Notes: generated by a model from the letters alone, not told the origin. A stretch of DNA of 40,279 bases from Acinetobacter sp. Ver3 (GCF_000632455.1 NZ_JFYL01000024.1:1-40279), one strand, 5' to 3'. Positions 9,607 through 18,106 are shown, counted from the stretch's first letter. Translations and numbers: made by a program.

Positions 9607-10164
9607 CTATTCGTACGTTGTAATAATAATATCTACTAAGTGTTCGATTCCTTCCATACTTTGAACGGCATTTTCAGTAATTTTCACGACTGGCCATGTG
9701 ATCAATTTACAGTTTTCTCGCTGTAAGGCGTTGTAATAATGATCGGATTTAAAAAATATTTTTTGCGACGAAGCTGGATTTGGCATCAATTGTCTTTTTA
9801 ACCAAGTATCTGAAATCTGAGAATCTAAATATCGTATTGCCAAAGTCGTCTTAATTCGCTGATTAAATAATCGTTTATTTTTAGCGATGAGGGGGTGAGC
9901 AATAATTTTTTGAACCCCTTTTTCAGTGTGTGGCAAAACGAAATGAGGTGTCATTTGAAATACTTTGACGAATAGCGCATTTTGACAAACCACATCTAAA
10001 TGTGAAACTGACATTTGATTGGCACCAATAATCGCGACCTTTAATCCTGAAAAATCGGTTTGTTTGATGTCCTCAGCTGAGATAATTTTTCCTTTAAAGT
10101 TGGAAAAAAACTCAGCTTCATTATGAAAGAACGAATCCGTGTGGGCTTTATTCCTTTTTTTCAT
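9607..10164 (-). CDS. Truncated flavin-monooxygenase-like protein
   Basis: The 185-residue product resembles only the middle part of FAD/NAD(P)H-dependent monooxygenases of the FMO/Baeyer-Villiger type. Residues about 39-75 carry the NADPH-binding Rossmann segment (FSGLKVAIIGANQMSVS, then VKVFQMTPHFVLP). Residues about 140-185 resemble the KSDHYYNALQREN..L..WPV.KIT..AV segment leading to the usual DxxxxATG motif, but the protein stops at DIIITTYE instead. The second glycine of the GxGxxS loop is Asn. The N-terminal FAD-binding domain and the C-terminus of a full enzyme (about 450-500 residues) are absent. It starts 20 bp after the ferritin-like gene and is probably cotranscribed. It could be a decaying remnant or a small domain with a new role; catalytic activity is doubtful. 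Confidence 0.65.
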   Translation of the reverse strand: MKKRNKAHTDSFFHNEAEFFSNFKGKIISAEDIKQTDFSGLKVAIIGANQMSVSHLDVVCQNALFVKVFQMTPHFVLPHTEKGVQKIIAHPLIAKNKRLFNQRIKTTLAIRYLDSQISDTWLKRQLMPNPASSQKIFFKSDHYYNALQRENCKLITWPVVKITENAVQSMEGIEHLVDIIITTYE

Positions 10165-10184
10165 TTCTGTACCTAATTATTGTT

Positions 10185-11123
10185 TTAGTGGGTTGCTTTT
10201 GGTTCTGCAGTTAATTCATATATCCAAGATGGGATTTTAGGTAAAGATTTTTCTGGAATCTTATCAGTCATTTTTACCATAGTGTCGACAGGGATATGAA
10301 ACCATTTATTACGTCGGTTCATGGCACTTCGTGCATGGAAGTTAATAATTTGATACCAAGGATTACGACGACCTTCTGCAGTACGTCCACCTATTCGAGC
10401 AAATTTGTGCATCGCTGCATAGAGCTTTTCTTCTGGCAGACCTAGTTTAATCACATTATCACGCATTTTATTAATGAGTGGTAAGTAGGCAAGAATACCA
10501 AGTAATAAACGTGGATCTACAACTCGCGCTGCCATTTTAGAAAGCTCAATAAAGGTTTTATTGTAGCCTTGATCTTCCATGACACTAAATCCAACACCTA
10601 AATGACGAGCTTCATCACCATTAATCAGTTCAAAAGCTTGATGACAAACTGGGTCTTCTACAGTATCCAATAGGAATGTACAAAGTGCGCCATCAAGAGC
10701 GACTTCCAGCATCGGAATGACAGCACCTAGAATATAGAAGGGCATTTCATCAGCATAAGTGTCGAGCCATTCGATGATCAGTCTTAAATTTTTATTGGGT
10801 TTAGGAATATCGCCTTCAAGCATACCCCATCTTTTCATCAGTGCCATTTCGGCATTGGCGTGACGCTGTTCCTCAGCGTGGAAAATGGCATACATTTCGC
10901 GAAGCGTATCTGTCGGTGCTTTTTTTGACATCGCAGAAAATGCACGAGCACCTACATGTTCGATCCACATTAGATCAGCCATAAAATCTTTAAGCTTGGG
11001 CCACTGTTCTGCGGTGACTAATTCTTTGCCAGGAGCATCCCAGTCAATATCCGAGAGTGTCCATTGAGTATGTTTTACTTTATCCAACATTTTTTCTAAG
11101 TCGATAGAGGCCATGTTATACAT
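10185..11123 (-). CDS. Ferritin-like diiron protein
   Basis: This 312-residue soluble, mostly helical protein has the full set of diiron ligands of a ferritin-like four-helix bundle: Glu55 (WIEHVGARAF), the ExxH pair Glu85/His88 (AEEQRHA), Glu140 (PMLEVALDG) and the ExxH pair Glu171/His174 (GDEARHLG). Such centres occur in oxygenases, desaturases and ferritins; the substrate cannot be read from sequence. The basic C-terminal third (RRNPWYQIINFHARSAMNRR) may touch membrane or a partner. It is the first gene of a two-gene unit with the flavin-monooxygenase-like fragment. An alternative ATG three codons downstream (11114) has a better-placed GGA and may be the true start. Confidence 0.75.
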   Translation of the reverse strand: MYNMASIDLEKMLDKVKHTQWTLSDIDWDAPGKELVTAEQWPKLKDFMADLMWIEHVGARAFSAMSKKAPTDTLREMYAIFHAEEQRHANAEMALMKRWGMLEGDIPKPNKNLRLIIEWLDTYADEMPFYILGAVIPMLEVALDGALCTFLLDTVEDPVCHQAFELINGDEARHLGVGFSVMEDQGYNKTFIELSKMAARVVDPRLLLGILAYLPLINKMRDNVIKLGLPEEKLYAAMHKFARIGGRTAEGRRNPWYQIINFHARSAMNRRNKWFHIPVDTMVKMTDKIPEKSLPKIPSWIYELTAEPKATH

Positions 11124-11404
11124 CCGTATTTATTTTTTAATCATGAAATTTTATCGCTTAAAAATGTGATGTATTTTGCAGAAGTGCTTATTTTAGTTTG
11201 ATATAAAATGCCAAATTTTAAGTATATGATTGTGAATAATTAATATTATTGTTTAAAAGAATTGTTTCATTAGAGCAGTCTTTTTGGGACATTAGATGTC
11301 ATTTATTGCCAATAGTTGTTTGACAAACCCAAGAAATGAAAGAGTAATTTAAGAAGAGATTCGAAATCAAAATCATTACTCAATCATTTCAGGATCTTTT
11401 CGAT
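11124..11404. other. AT-rich intergenic region upstream of the diiron gene
   Basis: These 281 bp separate two minus-strand genes. They should hold the 3' end of the luciferase-like transcript and the promoter of the diiron gene. I see no hairpin with a T run and no open frame of note. TTGGCA-like and TATAAA-like hexamers occur on the minus strand but with poor spacing. Confidence 0.4.
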
Positions 11405-12409
11405 CTAAGCGTTTTGCTTAATTTGCATTAAATACTCAAAGTTTTGAATGCGTTTGTCAGTATCGTAGATATCACAAGTAAAAATAAACTCATCTACATC
11501 ATAAGGCACCAGTAGTTGTTCAAGACCTTGTTTCACAGTTTCTGGTGATCCGATTTGAGCCATTGCGTAAAAATTGTCAACTGACATCTTTTCTGGAGCA
11601 GACCAAATTCCATCCATTGATTTAACTGGAGGTTTGAGTTTTAAGCTTTGCCCACGCAGTAAGCCTAATACACGTTGATAAGCGCTAGTAGCCAAGTATT
11701 CAGCTTCTTCATCAGTATCAGCTACAACAGTTGGAACGCCCATTGATACATAAGGACGATCCAAATATTCAGAAGGTTCGAAGTTTTCTCTGTAAAGTTG
11801 AATCGCTTGACCCAGCATGCGAGGGGCAAAGTGAGAGGCAAAAGAATAAGGTAAGCCAAGTTTTGCTGCTAATTGTGCGCTAAATAAGCTAGAACCTAAC
11901 AGCCATACTGGAACATGTGTTCCTTGACCTGGTGTCGCTTTGATTCTTTGATGTGGCGATGGATCTCCCAAATAGCTCAAAATTTCAAGCACGTCTTGTG
12001 GAAATTGATCTTCAGTCTCTTGACGACCTCGGCGTAAGGCACGCATGGTCAATTGATCTGTGCCTGGTGCGCGTCCTAATCCTAGTTCAACTCGATCAGG
12101 ATAAAGCGTTGCTAGTGTTCCAAATTGTTCTGCTACAACAAGTGGTGCATGATTAGGCAGCATGATTCCACCAGAACCTACTTTTAAAGAGGAGGTGTTT
12201 GCAAGGATATAGCCTAATAAAACAGCTGTAGCTGAGCTAGCAATACCGTCCATATTATGGTGTTCTGCAAGCCACAGTCGTTTAAAACCCAATTGTTCGA
12301 TTTTTTGTGCTAACTCCAAAGCATGCTGTAGTGAAAAAGCAACCGTTTTATCATCACGTACAGGAGCGAGTTCCAATACTGAAAACTCGATATCTTTTAA
12401 GCTTCGCAT
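11405..12409 (-). CDS. Luciferase-like flavin-dependent monooxygenase (LLM class)
   Basis: This 334-residue TIM-barrel protein of the bacterial luciferase superfamily resembles the MsnO8/YhbW subgroup. Typical segments are [12 protein letters not shown] near the N-terminus, [21 protein letters not shown] (about residues 44-64), [22 protein letters not shown] (about 78-99) and [14 protein letters not shown] (about 105-118). Members use reduced FMN supplied by a separate reductase, and none is adjacent here. The family is often seen near sulfonate or thiol metabolism genes; a sulfonate-type ABC pair lies about 4 kb away, which is weak evidence at best. It is probably transcribed alone. Confidence 0.85.
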   Translation of the reverse strand: MRSLKDIEFSVLELAPVRDDKTVAFSLQHALELAQKIEQLGFKRLWLAEHHNMDGIASSATAVLLGYILANTSSLKVGSGGIMLPNHAPLVVAEQFGTLATLYPDRVELGLGRAPGTDQLTMRALRRGRQETEDQFPQDVLEILSYLGDPSPHQRIKATPGQGTHVPVWLLGSSLFSAQLAAKLGLPYSFASHFAPRMLGQAIQLYRENFEPSEYLDRPYVSMGVPTVVADTDEEAEYLATSAYQRVLGLLRGQSLKLKPPVKSMDGIWSAPEKMSVDNFYAMAQIGSPETVKQGLEQLLVPYDVDEFIFTCDIYDTDKRIQNFEYLMQIKQNA

Positions 12410-12494
12410 AACTTTCTACTCTTTTGAACACTCATAAAGATGTTAATACGAACTTGAGTATTTGTATATTGAAAAAAAACGATATAAGTGTAAA

Positions 12495-12521
12495 TAAAAA
12501 AGCGCTCTAAGTTGAGCGCTT
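12495..12521 (-). terminator. Terminator of the downstream glycine-zipper gene
   Basis: A perfect eight-bp stem AAGCGCTC/GAGCGCTT (12500-12507, 12514-12521) is followed on the minus strand by TTTTTT. It lies 19 bp beyond the stop codon. Confidence 0.88.
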
Positions 12522-12540
12522 GAATTTTAAGAGTTTGGAA

Positions 12541-13047
12541 TTAGCGTTTACCATTTTTATACCAACCTAAATGACGACCATTGTCACTTCTGTAATTACG
12601 GTCATTATAACGATAGTTTGAATTGCGATAACCGCGGTCACGACGATCATAACGATCTCTATAATCATCTTCGCGACGGTCTTCAGCCACTTTTTTACCT
12701 AAAACTGAACCACCAGCTGAACCCAATGCTGCACCAGCATAACCAGCATTTGTTCCGCCCATATTATTACCAACCGTGTAACCACCAGCACCACCTAATG
12801 CAGCACCAATTGCAGCAGCATTACGATCTTTTTTATTCGCTGATGCAGCTGCACCACCCGCACCACCAATCGCTGATCCGATCATTGCTCCAGTTGAGCC
12901 ACCCATTTGTTGACCAATCGCAGCACCAACGACTCCACCTAAAGCAGATGTGAGGGCAACTCTAGACGAACTATCAGCATAAGCGGTTGTTGTACTCAAG
13001 GCCGCAGTTGCGATCGCAGCAGCAAATAACTTTGAATTAAATTTCAT
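12541..13047 (-). CDS. Glycine-zipper surface protein with Arg/Tyr/Asp-rich tail
   Basis: This 168-residue exported protein has a signal peptide that ends near AYA (about residue 24). Residues about 30-115 form glycine-zipper repeats (GGVVGAAIGQQMGG, GAMIGSAIGGAGGAAA, GAALGGAGGYTVGNNMGG), a pattern that inserts in or lies against membranes. The last 50 residues are highly polar, with repeated Arg, Asp, Tyr and Asn (RYDRRDRGYRNSNYRYNDRN). The start has an AAGGAG ribosome binding site. It is a paralogue of the adjacent upstream gene, which shares signal, zipper order and spacing but has a short Lys/Arg tail. Function unknown; an outer-membrane or envelope-stability role is a guess. Confidence 0.8.
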   Translation of the reverse strand: MKFNSKLFAAAIATAALSTTTAYADSSSRVALTSALGGVVGAAIGQQMGGSTGAMIGSAIGGAGGAAASANKKDRNAAAIGAALGGAGGYTVGNNMGGTNAGYAGAALGSAGGSVLGKKVAEDRREDDYRDRYDRRDRGYRNSNYRYNDRNYRSDNGRHLGWYKNGKR

Positions 13048-13176
13048 GGTGAACTCCTTGTCGAAGTCTTATATTTGATTGTTTTAATTTAATCCAAATT
13101 TCTGCAATCATTTGGGAGAGCAAGTTGCTTGTTTGTATTTTTCTCTCCCTAATTTATCCATAATTAATTTGTTGGT

Positions 13177-13200
13177 AAAAAAATGCGCCCTAAGGCGCAT
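13177..13200 (-). terminator. Terminator of the upstream glycine-zipper gene
   Basis: A seven-bp perfect stem ATGCGCC/GGCGCAT (13183-13189, 13194-13200) is followed on the minus strand by seven T. It separates the two paralogous glycine-zipper genes, so each is its own unit. Confidence 0.88.
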
Positions 13201-13248
13201 CGAGGTGAATACAGAGTATTCAAAGGGGAAACGATCAATCAGTTTGAA

Positions 13249-13677
13249 TTAACGACGGTTGCGTTTTTTCTTTTTCCATTTACGATCTTGGCGAGCATCG
13301 TATGCTTTGTCTTTCGCAATTTTGTTACCAAGAGCAGCACCGCCAGCAGCACCTAAAGCTGAGCCGACATAACCACCATTGGTTCCACCCATGCTATTAC
13401 CTACGGTATAACCCGCACCGCCACCTAATGCACCACCGATGGCAGATTCAGTACGGTTACGTTTATTACTAGCAACTGCAGCACCACCAGCACCACCAAG
13501 TGCTGCACCTAAAGTTGCACCTGTTGTGCCACCCATGTTTTTACCAATTGCTGTACCTGCTACACTACCTAAAGCACTCGCTGCAGCGACACGCGCTGTA
13601 CTGTCTGCATGTGCAGATACCGTGAACATTGATGCAGTGGCTAAGGTGGCTGACATTAATAGGGTATTCAATTTCAT
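13249..13677 (-). CDS. Glycine-zipper surface protein with polybasic tail
   Basis: The product is about 142 residues from the ATG at 13677, preferred because a GGAG lies 4 bp upstream and a signal peptide (MKLNTLLMSATLATASMF, cleavage near AHA) starts there. A frame 17 codons longer exists but its extra residues are polar and precede the signal. The glycine-zipper region (GSVAGTAIGKNMGG, GAALGGAGGAAVA, GGALGGGAGYTVGNSMGG) is colinear with that of the neighbouring paralogue. The tail is strongly basic (KWKKKKRNRR). It is probably an envelope protein of unknown role. The two genes look like a tandem duplication with diverged tails. Confidence 0.8.
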   Translation of the reverse strand: MKLNTLLMSATLATASMFTVSAHADSTARVAAASALGSVAGTAIGKNMGGTTGATLGAALGGAGGAAVASNKRNRTESAIGGALGGGAGYTVGNSMGGTNGGYVGSALGAAGGAALGNKIAKDKAYDARQDRKWKKKKRNRR

Positions 13678-14079
13678 GTGTGACTCCATGTCCTTGTTCG
13701 TGGACGAGTAATAATTCGTTGAGCACAATGTAACAAGAATCGAAGCGCTAAATATGTAGAAGTTGACCTAGAGTTTTACGTTTTGGTTGCACAATGTTGT
13801 TTTTATATTACAACTGATCATTCAATATGCATTATTGGGCTGATTAAGAAGAAACTATGGAGAGTTGATTCAGTAAACAGTTTTTAAACTTGGCAGTTAT
13901 GGAGCTAATTTTTTGATTATCCATTAATTGGGTGTGACAAGGATTGAAAAATGGTTTTGCAAAGTCATTCTATATAAATATGTTAATTGAATGTCAGAGT
14001 CGTTAAACTACTCGCAATTTTAGAAATATTAATTTAAGGCAGTCCTTAAGTTAATCCAGTATTAGAGATTTTATTTAAC
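13678..14079. other. 402-bp divergent region upstream of prfA
   Basis: This region must carry promoters for prfA (plus) and the glycine-zipper gene (minus). It is AT-rich and has no convincing open frame. I see a TATATAAAT near 13971-13979 that could be a -10 toward prfA, without a good -35. The clearest element is the hairpin at 14028-14055. Confidence 0.5.
14028..14055 (+). promoter_or_regulatory. Leader hairpin just upstream of prfA
   Basis: ATTAATTTAAGG (14028-14039) pairs over all 12 positions (one G-U) with CCTTAAGTTAAT (14044-14055) around a CAGT loop. It lies 24 nt before the prfA ATG. No T run follows, so it is not an intrinsic terminator. No good Shine-Dalgarno is seen between the hairpin and the ATG; the AAGG inside the left arm would be sequestered and is in any case too far away. 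Confidence 0.55.
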
Positions 14080-15168
14080 ATGAAAGAATCGTTACGTTTA
14101 CGATTAGACCAACTTTGTGATCGTCATGAAGAATTAGAAGCGCTATTGGCTGATGTTGAAGTCATTTCCGACAATAAGCGTTTCCGTAATTTGTCACGTG
14201 AACACAATGATTTGACTGAAATCACCACTGTTTGGAAAAAATATACCCAAGCGGAAGAAGATATTGTAACGGCTGAAGCAATGTTGTCAGATCCTGACTT
14301 TAAGGAAATGGCACAAGAAGAAATTAAAGAAAATAAAGCATTAATTGAATCTTTAGAGGCAGAATTGAATATTCTGATGATTCCGAAAGATCCAAATGAT
14401 GCGAACTCTGCATATCTGGAAGTACGTGCAGGGACAGGTGGCGATGAAGCTGCGATTTTCTCTGGTGATTTATTTCGTATGTACAGTAAATATGCTGAAT
14501 CACAGGGTTGGCGTGTCGAAATCCTTTCTGAAAATGAAGGTGAACATGGCGGTTACAAAGAAATTATTTGCTTAATTAATGGTGAAGGTGTTTACGGACG
14601 CTTAAAGTTTGAAAGCGGTGCTCATCGAGTTCAGCGCGTTCCTGCAACTGAATCACAGGGGCGAGTTCATACTTCAGCTTGTACCGTTGCAATTCTTCCT
14701 GAAATTGATGTTGATACGACTGTAGATATTAACCCTTCAGACTTGCGTATTGATACTTATCGTGCATCTGGGGCGGGTGGTCAGCACGTTAATAAAACGG
14801 ATTCTGCTGTACGAATCACGCATATTCCGACAGGTACTGTTGTTGAATGTCAGGAAGAGCGTTCACAACATAAGAACAAAGCAAAGGCAATGGCATTATT
14901 GGCATCTCGTCTTGAGAATGCTAAACGTGCAGCAGCTGATGCTGCGACATCTGAAATGCGCCGTGATTTGGTGGGTTCAGGTGATCGTTCAGAACGTATT
15001 CGTACCTATAATTATCCTCAGGGTCGTATGACTGATCATCGTATTAACCTAACTCTATATAAGTTGGATGCGGTGATGGAGGGAGATTTGACTGAGCTTT
15101 TAGATAGCTTACATCGTGAATATCAAGCGGATCAATTGGCAATGCTTGCACAGCAGAATGGTGGTTAA
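14080..15168 (+). CDS. prfA: Peptide chain release factor 1
   Basis: RF1 recognises UAA and UAG stop codons on the ribosome and triggers peptide release. The 362-residue length is normal for the family (E. coli 360). The decoding tripeptide PAT is at residues 188-190 ([10 protein letters not shown]), which marks RF1 rather than RF2. The catalytic GGQ is at 233-235 in [15 protein letters not shown], and its Gln is the substrate of PrmC. The start ATG fits the family N-terminus, but the upstream sequence has only a weak AGAG about 11 bp away and a 12-bp hairpin. The stop codon overlaps the prmC start by one base (TAATG). Confidence 0.98.
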   Translation: MKESLRLRLDQLCDRHEELEALLADVEVISDNKRFRNLSREHNDLTEITTVWKKYTQAEEDIVTAEAMLSDPDFKEMAQEEIKENKALIESLEAELNILMIPKDPNDANSAYLEVRAGTGGDEAAIFSGDLFRMYSKYAESQGWRVEILSENEGEHGGYKEIICLINGEGVYGRLKFESGAHRVQRVPATESQGRVHTSACTVAILPEIDVDTTVDINPSDLRIDTYRASGAGGQHVNKTDSAVRITHIPTGTVVECQEERSQHKNKAKAMALLASRLENAKRAAADAATSEMRRDLVGSGDRSERIRTYNYPQGRMTDHRINLTLYKLDAVMEGDLTELLDSLHREYQADQLAMLAQQNGG

Positions 15169-15986
15169 TGAACATTCAACAAGCGCTTGCTCTGCGTGGT
15201 GAGCCTGAAAGTTATGAGCGTCAAGAAAATGCTTGGTTGCTCGAACATATCACTAAAATTGATTCATTCGATTTGGTGATGAAGAAGGATAAAGAGCTCA
15301 CTGCGGAACAAGAGCAGGCGTATCGAGAGGCGATTGCTCGGATTGAAGCAGGTGAGCCTTTAGCTTATGTCACAGGTTCGCAACCTTTTTGGACATTGGA
15401 CTTAAAAGTGACGTCCGATACTTTGGTGCCTAGACCAGACACCGAAGTTTTGGTGGAGACAGTTTTAAAGTTAGAGTTGCCTGAGGATGCGCGCGTTGTA
15501 GATTTAGGAACTGGGACAGGCGCCATTGCATTGTCACTCGCTTCCGAACGTCCTAATTGGTCTTTAACAGCAACCGATATTTATGAGCCTACATTGGAAG
15601 TCGCTAAATTTAATGCTGAGCAACATGACTTAGATCAGGTTCAATTTGTACTAGGCAGTTGGTTAAAACCGTTTGGGCGTCAATTTTTTGATGTCATTGT
15701 GTCTAATCCGCCTTATATTGATCCAGCAGATGAACATATGCACAATTTGGCGACCGAGCCTCAACGTGCATTAATCTCTGAAAAAAAAGGTTTAGCGGAT
15801 CTTGAGCAAATTATTTTCCAAGCCAAGAAGCATCTGACTGTTGAAGGTTGGGTGGTACTTGAACATGGATATGATCAAGCAGACGCTGTTCAGCATCTAT
15901 TTAGTCAAGCAGGTTATAAGAAAGTGAGAACCGTTAAAGATTATGGTGGTAACGATCGCGTGACTTTAGCACAATGGCCTCATTAG
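15168..15986 (+). CDS. prmC: Release factor glutamine methyltransferase PrmC
   Basis: This SAM-dependent enzyme methylates the GGQ glutamine of RF1 and RF2, improving termination. The 272 residues include an N-terminal helical release-factor-binding domain (about 1-85), the linker FWTLDLKVTSDTLVPRPDTE, SAM motif I VVDLGTGTGAIALSLA (about 111-126) and the catalytic NPPY at 180-183. It directly follows prfA with a one-base stop/start overlap, matching the usual prfA-prmC pairing. A bidirectional terminator follows the stop codon. Confidence 0.97.
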   Translation: MNIQQALALRGEPESYERQENAWLLEHITKIDSFDLVMKKDKELTAEQEQAYREAIARIEAGEPLAYVTGSQPFWTLDLKVTSDTLVPRPDTEVLVETVLKLELPEDARVVDLGTGTGAIALSLASERPNWSLTATDIYEPTLEVAKFNAEQHDLDQVQFVLGSWLKPFGRQFFDVIVSNPPYIDPADEHMHNLATEPQRALISEKKGLADLEQIIFQAKKHLTVEGWVVLEHGYDQADAVQHLFSQAGYKKVRTVKDYGGNDRVTLAQWPH

Positions 15987-15990
15987 AAAT

Positions 15991-16017
15991 AAAAAAGCGA
16001 CTTTAGGTCGCTTTTTT
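15991..16017. terminator. Bidirectional terminator between prmC and the ABC permease gene
   Basis: AAAAAAGCGAC and GTCGCTTTTTT surround a TTTAG loop; the core is a five-bp GC-rich stem extended by A-T pairs. It sits between two convergent genes, and T runs are present on both strands. Confidence 0.88.
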
Positions 16018-16023
16018 ATTGAT

Positions 16024-16842
16024 TCATCTTTTGATGACATCACGCCATAACAATAATTTTGATTCAAATACTTTCATTATGGTATCCGTAATTTTCCCCA
16101 ATATTGCCAATAAAATAATAGCAATGATCACAATATCTGGACGCGATGTTTCACGTCCATCACTTAATAAATATCCAATACCTTGCGTTGCTGCAATGAG
16201 TTCAGCGGCAATCATAAACATCCAAGCTAAACTCAGACTATTGCGCAAGCCTGTAAGGATAGATGGTGACGCTGCGGGTAAAACAATTTGATAGATTTGT
16301 TGCCAGCGATTCAGTCTATACACTTGAGCTAACTCAATCAATTTTCGGTCGACACCATGAATACCAGCCACAGTATTGGTATAGGTTGGAAAAAAAGCAC
16401 CAATCGCAATGAGGGTGATTTTTGAGGATTCATCAATACCAAGCCATAACAAAAGGAGAGGAATCCACGCAAGACTAGGAATTGACTTAATTGCAGAAAA
16501 GGTCGGTTCAATAAACTCTTCTGCATGGCGATTGAGCCCAACCAAAACTGCAAAAAATAGTGCTAAACCACTACCAATAGCAAACCCTAAAAACACTCGC
16601 CATGTACTTGCCCAAATATGTTGACCTAAATCATTCTGAGCAAGTTCTTGCAGGGAAACAAATAAGCTACTTGGAGCAGGTAGAAGATAAGGTTCAACTA
16701 CACCACCTCGAACCAACATTTCACACAGCAGTACTAGTAATACAGGGAGGAAAATACCTTTCAACCATTTATTCCCTTTTGTCGACAGTTGTGAATGGAC
16801 ATCGATATTCCGATGTTCAATCGCTTTTTCACTGATCGCCAT
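16024..16842 (-). CDS. ABC transporter permease, sulfonate/nitrate/taurine type
   Basis: This inner-membrane permease of the SsuC/TauC family has 272 residues and about six membrane helices. The cytoplasmic EAA-type coupling loop is visible near residues 190-220 (SILTGLRNSLSLAWMFMIAAEL, continuing IAATQGIGYLL), preceded by the QIYQIVLPAASP segment. It follows the substrate-binding protein gene with a one-base TAATG overlap, so the two are translated together. No ATP-binding subunit gene is adjacent: downstream lie a terminator and the convergent prmC. An ATPase encoded elsewhere would be needed for transport. Confidence 0.9.
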   Translation of the reverse strand: MAISEKAIEHRNIDVHSQLSTKGNKWLKGIFLPVLLVLLCEMLVRGGVVEPYLLPAPSSLFVSLQELAQNDLGQHIWASTWRVFLGFAIGSGLALFFAVLVGLNRHAEEFIEPTFSAIKSIPSLAWIPLLLLWLGIDESSKITLIAIGAFFPTYTNTVAGIHGVDRKLIELAQVYRLNRWQQIYQIVLPAASPSILTGLRNSLSLAWMFMIAAELIAATQGIGYLLSDGRETSRPDIVIIAIILLAILGKITDTIMKVFESKLLLWRDVIKR

Positions 16843-17813
16843 TATTTTGTCACCACTTTTTGAGCGAATGAGGCATTAAATAACTGTTGAACAACTTGAT
16901 TTACATTTGTTCCTTTACGAACTAAGTCTTCTTCAGTCAAGATTTTGCCGGATTTTTGTAGTGCATTAATGTGTTGGGCTTTAGGAATATTTTGATTAAA
17001 GTCAGTACGCTGAAGCTGAAGTTTTGCAACCTCTAAAGGTAGTTTAGCTTCAGTGGCGAGTAACTGCGCCAGTTTATCTGGATTGGCTTGTGCCCATTTA
17101 CGTGCTTGCTCATACGCTTTAATTACGGCTTCAATTGCTTCTGGGCTAGATCGAGTAAATGGCTCTTTGACGCTTAACACGCTATAACTATTAAAGCCTA
17201 CATTACGATAAAGCAGTTTTGCACCCGACTGGACTTGAGCTGATGCCATCAAAGGGTCTAAGCCAGCCCAAGCATCCACTTGTTTACGTTCTAACGCCGT
17301 TTTGCCATCTGGATGTTGCAAATGAACAAGCTGTACATCTTTTTTATTCAATCCAACGGTATCTAAAGCTTGTAGCGTAAATAAAAATGGGTCAGTTCCT
17401 TTTGTTGCGGCAATTTTTTTACCTTTTAGATCTTTTAATGATTTAATCGGGGAGTCTTTTGGCACGACTAAAGCTGTCCACTCAGGTTGGCTTTGGATAT
17501 AAACTGTTTTAACAGGGCTACCATTGGCACGACTTAATACAGCGGCAAGACCAGCAGTTGAAGCAAAATCAACACTGCCGCTATTGAGATATTCTAATGA
17601 GCGATTACTACCTTGACTAAATACCCATTTGATTTTGGTATTGGGTAAAGCCTTTTCTAATAGCTTTTGATTTTTAACCACTAAACTCGTAGGAGCATAG
17701 TAGGCATAATCCAGTTTAATTTCCTTAGGGAGGGCAGCATTGGCTCCACTATGAACAACACTAATTGCTAAACCCAAAAGACCTAATTTCAATGGAGATA
17801 TTGATTTTTTCAC
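16842..17813 (-). CDS. Periplasmic substrate-binding protein, aliphatic sulfonate type
   Basis: This 323-residue protein has a Sec signal peptide (cleavage near GANA, about residue 26) and the SsuA/TauA-like type II binding fold. Typical segments are LDYAYYAPTSLVVKNQKLLE, SLEYLNSGSVDFASTAGLAA (near residues 72-91) and LKDLKGKKIAATKGTDPFLF. The ligand is probably an organosulfonate or related anion, but close homologues bind other small molecules, so the substrate is uncertain. It is the first gene of a two-gene operon with the permease. A promoter-like TTGTCA-17 bp-TATTTA lies upstream. Confidence 0.88.
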   Translation of the reverse strand: MKKSISPLKLGLLGLAISVVHSGANAALPKEIKLDYAYYAPTSLVVKNQKLLEKALPNTKIKWVFSQGSNRSLEYLNSGSVDFASTAGLAAVLSRANGSPVKTVYIQSQPEWTALVVPKDSPIKSLKDLKGKKIAATKGTDPFLFTLQALDTVGLNKKDVQLVHLQHPDGKTALERKQVDAWAGLDPLMASAQVQSGAKLLYRNVGFNSYSVLSVKEPFTRSSPEAIEAVIKAYEQARKWAQANPDKLAQLLATEAKLPLEVAKLQLQRTDFNQNIPKAQHINALQKSGKILTEEDLVRKGTNVNQVVQQLFNASFAQKVVTK

Positions 17814-17848
17814 TAAAGTACCTGATTTAATTCGCTAAATTTTTGATA

Positions 17849-17877
17849 TAAATAGCCTTTCAGGTGATTTGTGACAA
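17849..17877 (-). promoter_or_regulatory. Candidate promoter of the ABC binding-protein gene
   Basis: On the minus strand TTGTCA (plus 17872-17877) and TATTTA (plus 17849-17854) are separated by exactly 17 bp, about 36 bp upstream of the ATG. The -35 matches consensus at five of six positions, the -10 at three. An 8-bp-arm palindrome lies about 75 bp further upstream. Confidence 0.4.
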
Positions 17878-17950
17878 AAAAGAAAATGAGATATTAAAAG
17901 AATAAATTTTGATAAAGTTAAAATTTTCACTTAACACATTGAAATCAAAT

Positions 17951-17969
17951 CAATATTTTATAAATATTG
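17951..17969. repeat. Palindrome upstream of the ABC binding-protein gene
   Basis: CAATATTT and AAATATTG are exact inverted repeats around TAT. In such AT-rich DNA an 8-bp match could be chance. It is placed where a regulator of the ABC genes could bind. Confidence 0.35.
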
Positions 17970-18063
17970 TGGTTTTGTGAAAATATAGTGATTTATCAGA
18001 ACTTTATATGAATTAGTGCAATGAGATGAAGGTCACATAATTTAATATAATAAGACTAATAGA

Positions 18064-18097
18064 GAAAATGAGACCAAACCCTATGAGTTTGATCTCA
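18064..18097 (-). terminator. Probable terminator of the gene at 18107-18460
   Basis: TGAGACCAAAC (18069-18079) and GTTTGATCTCA (18087-18097) pair at 10 of 11 positions. On the minus strand TTTTCTCT follows. It starts 10 bp beyond the stop codon. Confidence 0.6.
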
Positions 18098-18106
18098 ACA
18101 CTCAGA

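Noticed and set aside
12618..12953. 111-codon plus-strand frame rich in His, Gln and Asn opposite the glycine-zipper gene
   Set aside because: Its low-complexity His/Gln composition is the antisense of Gly/Ala/Arg codons; no start signals are present.
13250..13670. Tandem DNA repeat in the glycine-zipper genes
   Set aside because: The periodicity is at the protein level (Gly every fourth residue); DNA copies are too diverged for a recent tandem repeat.
13439..13711. Pro/Ala-rich open frame opposite the second glycine-zipper gene
   Set aside because: Antisense reading of glycine/alanine repeats; no independent support.
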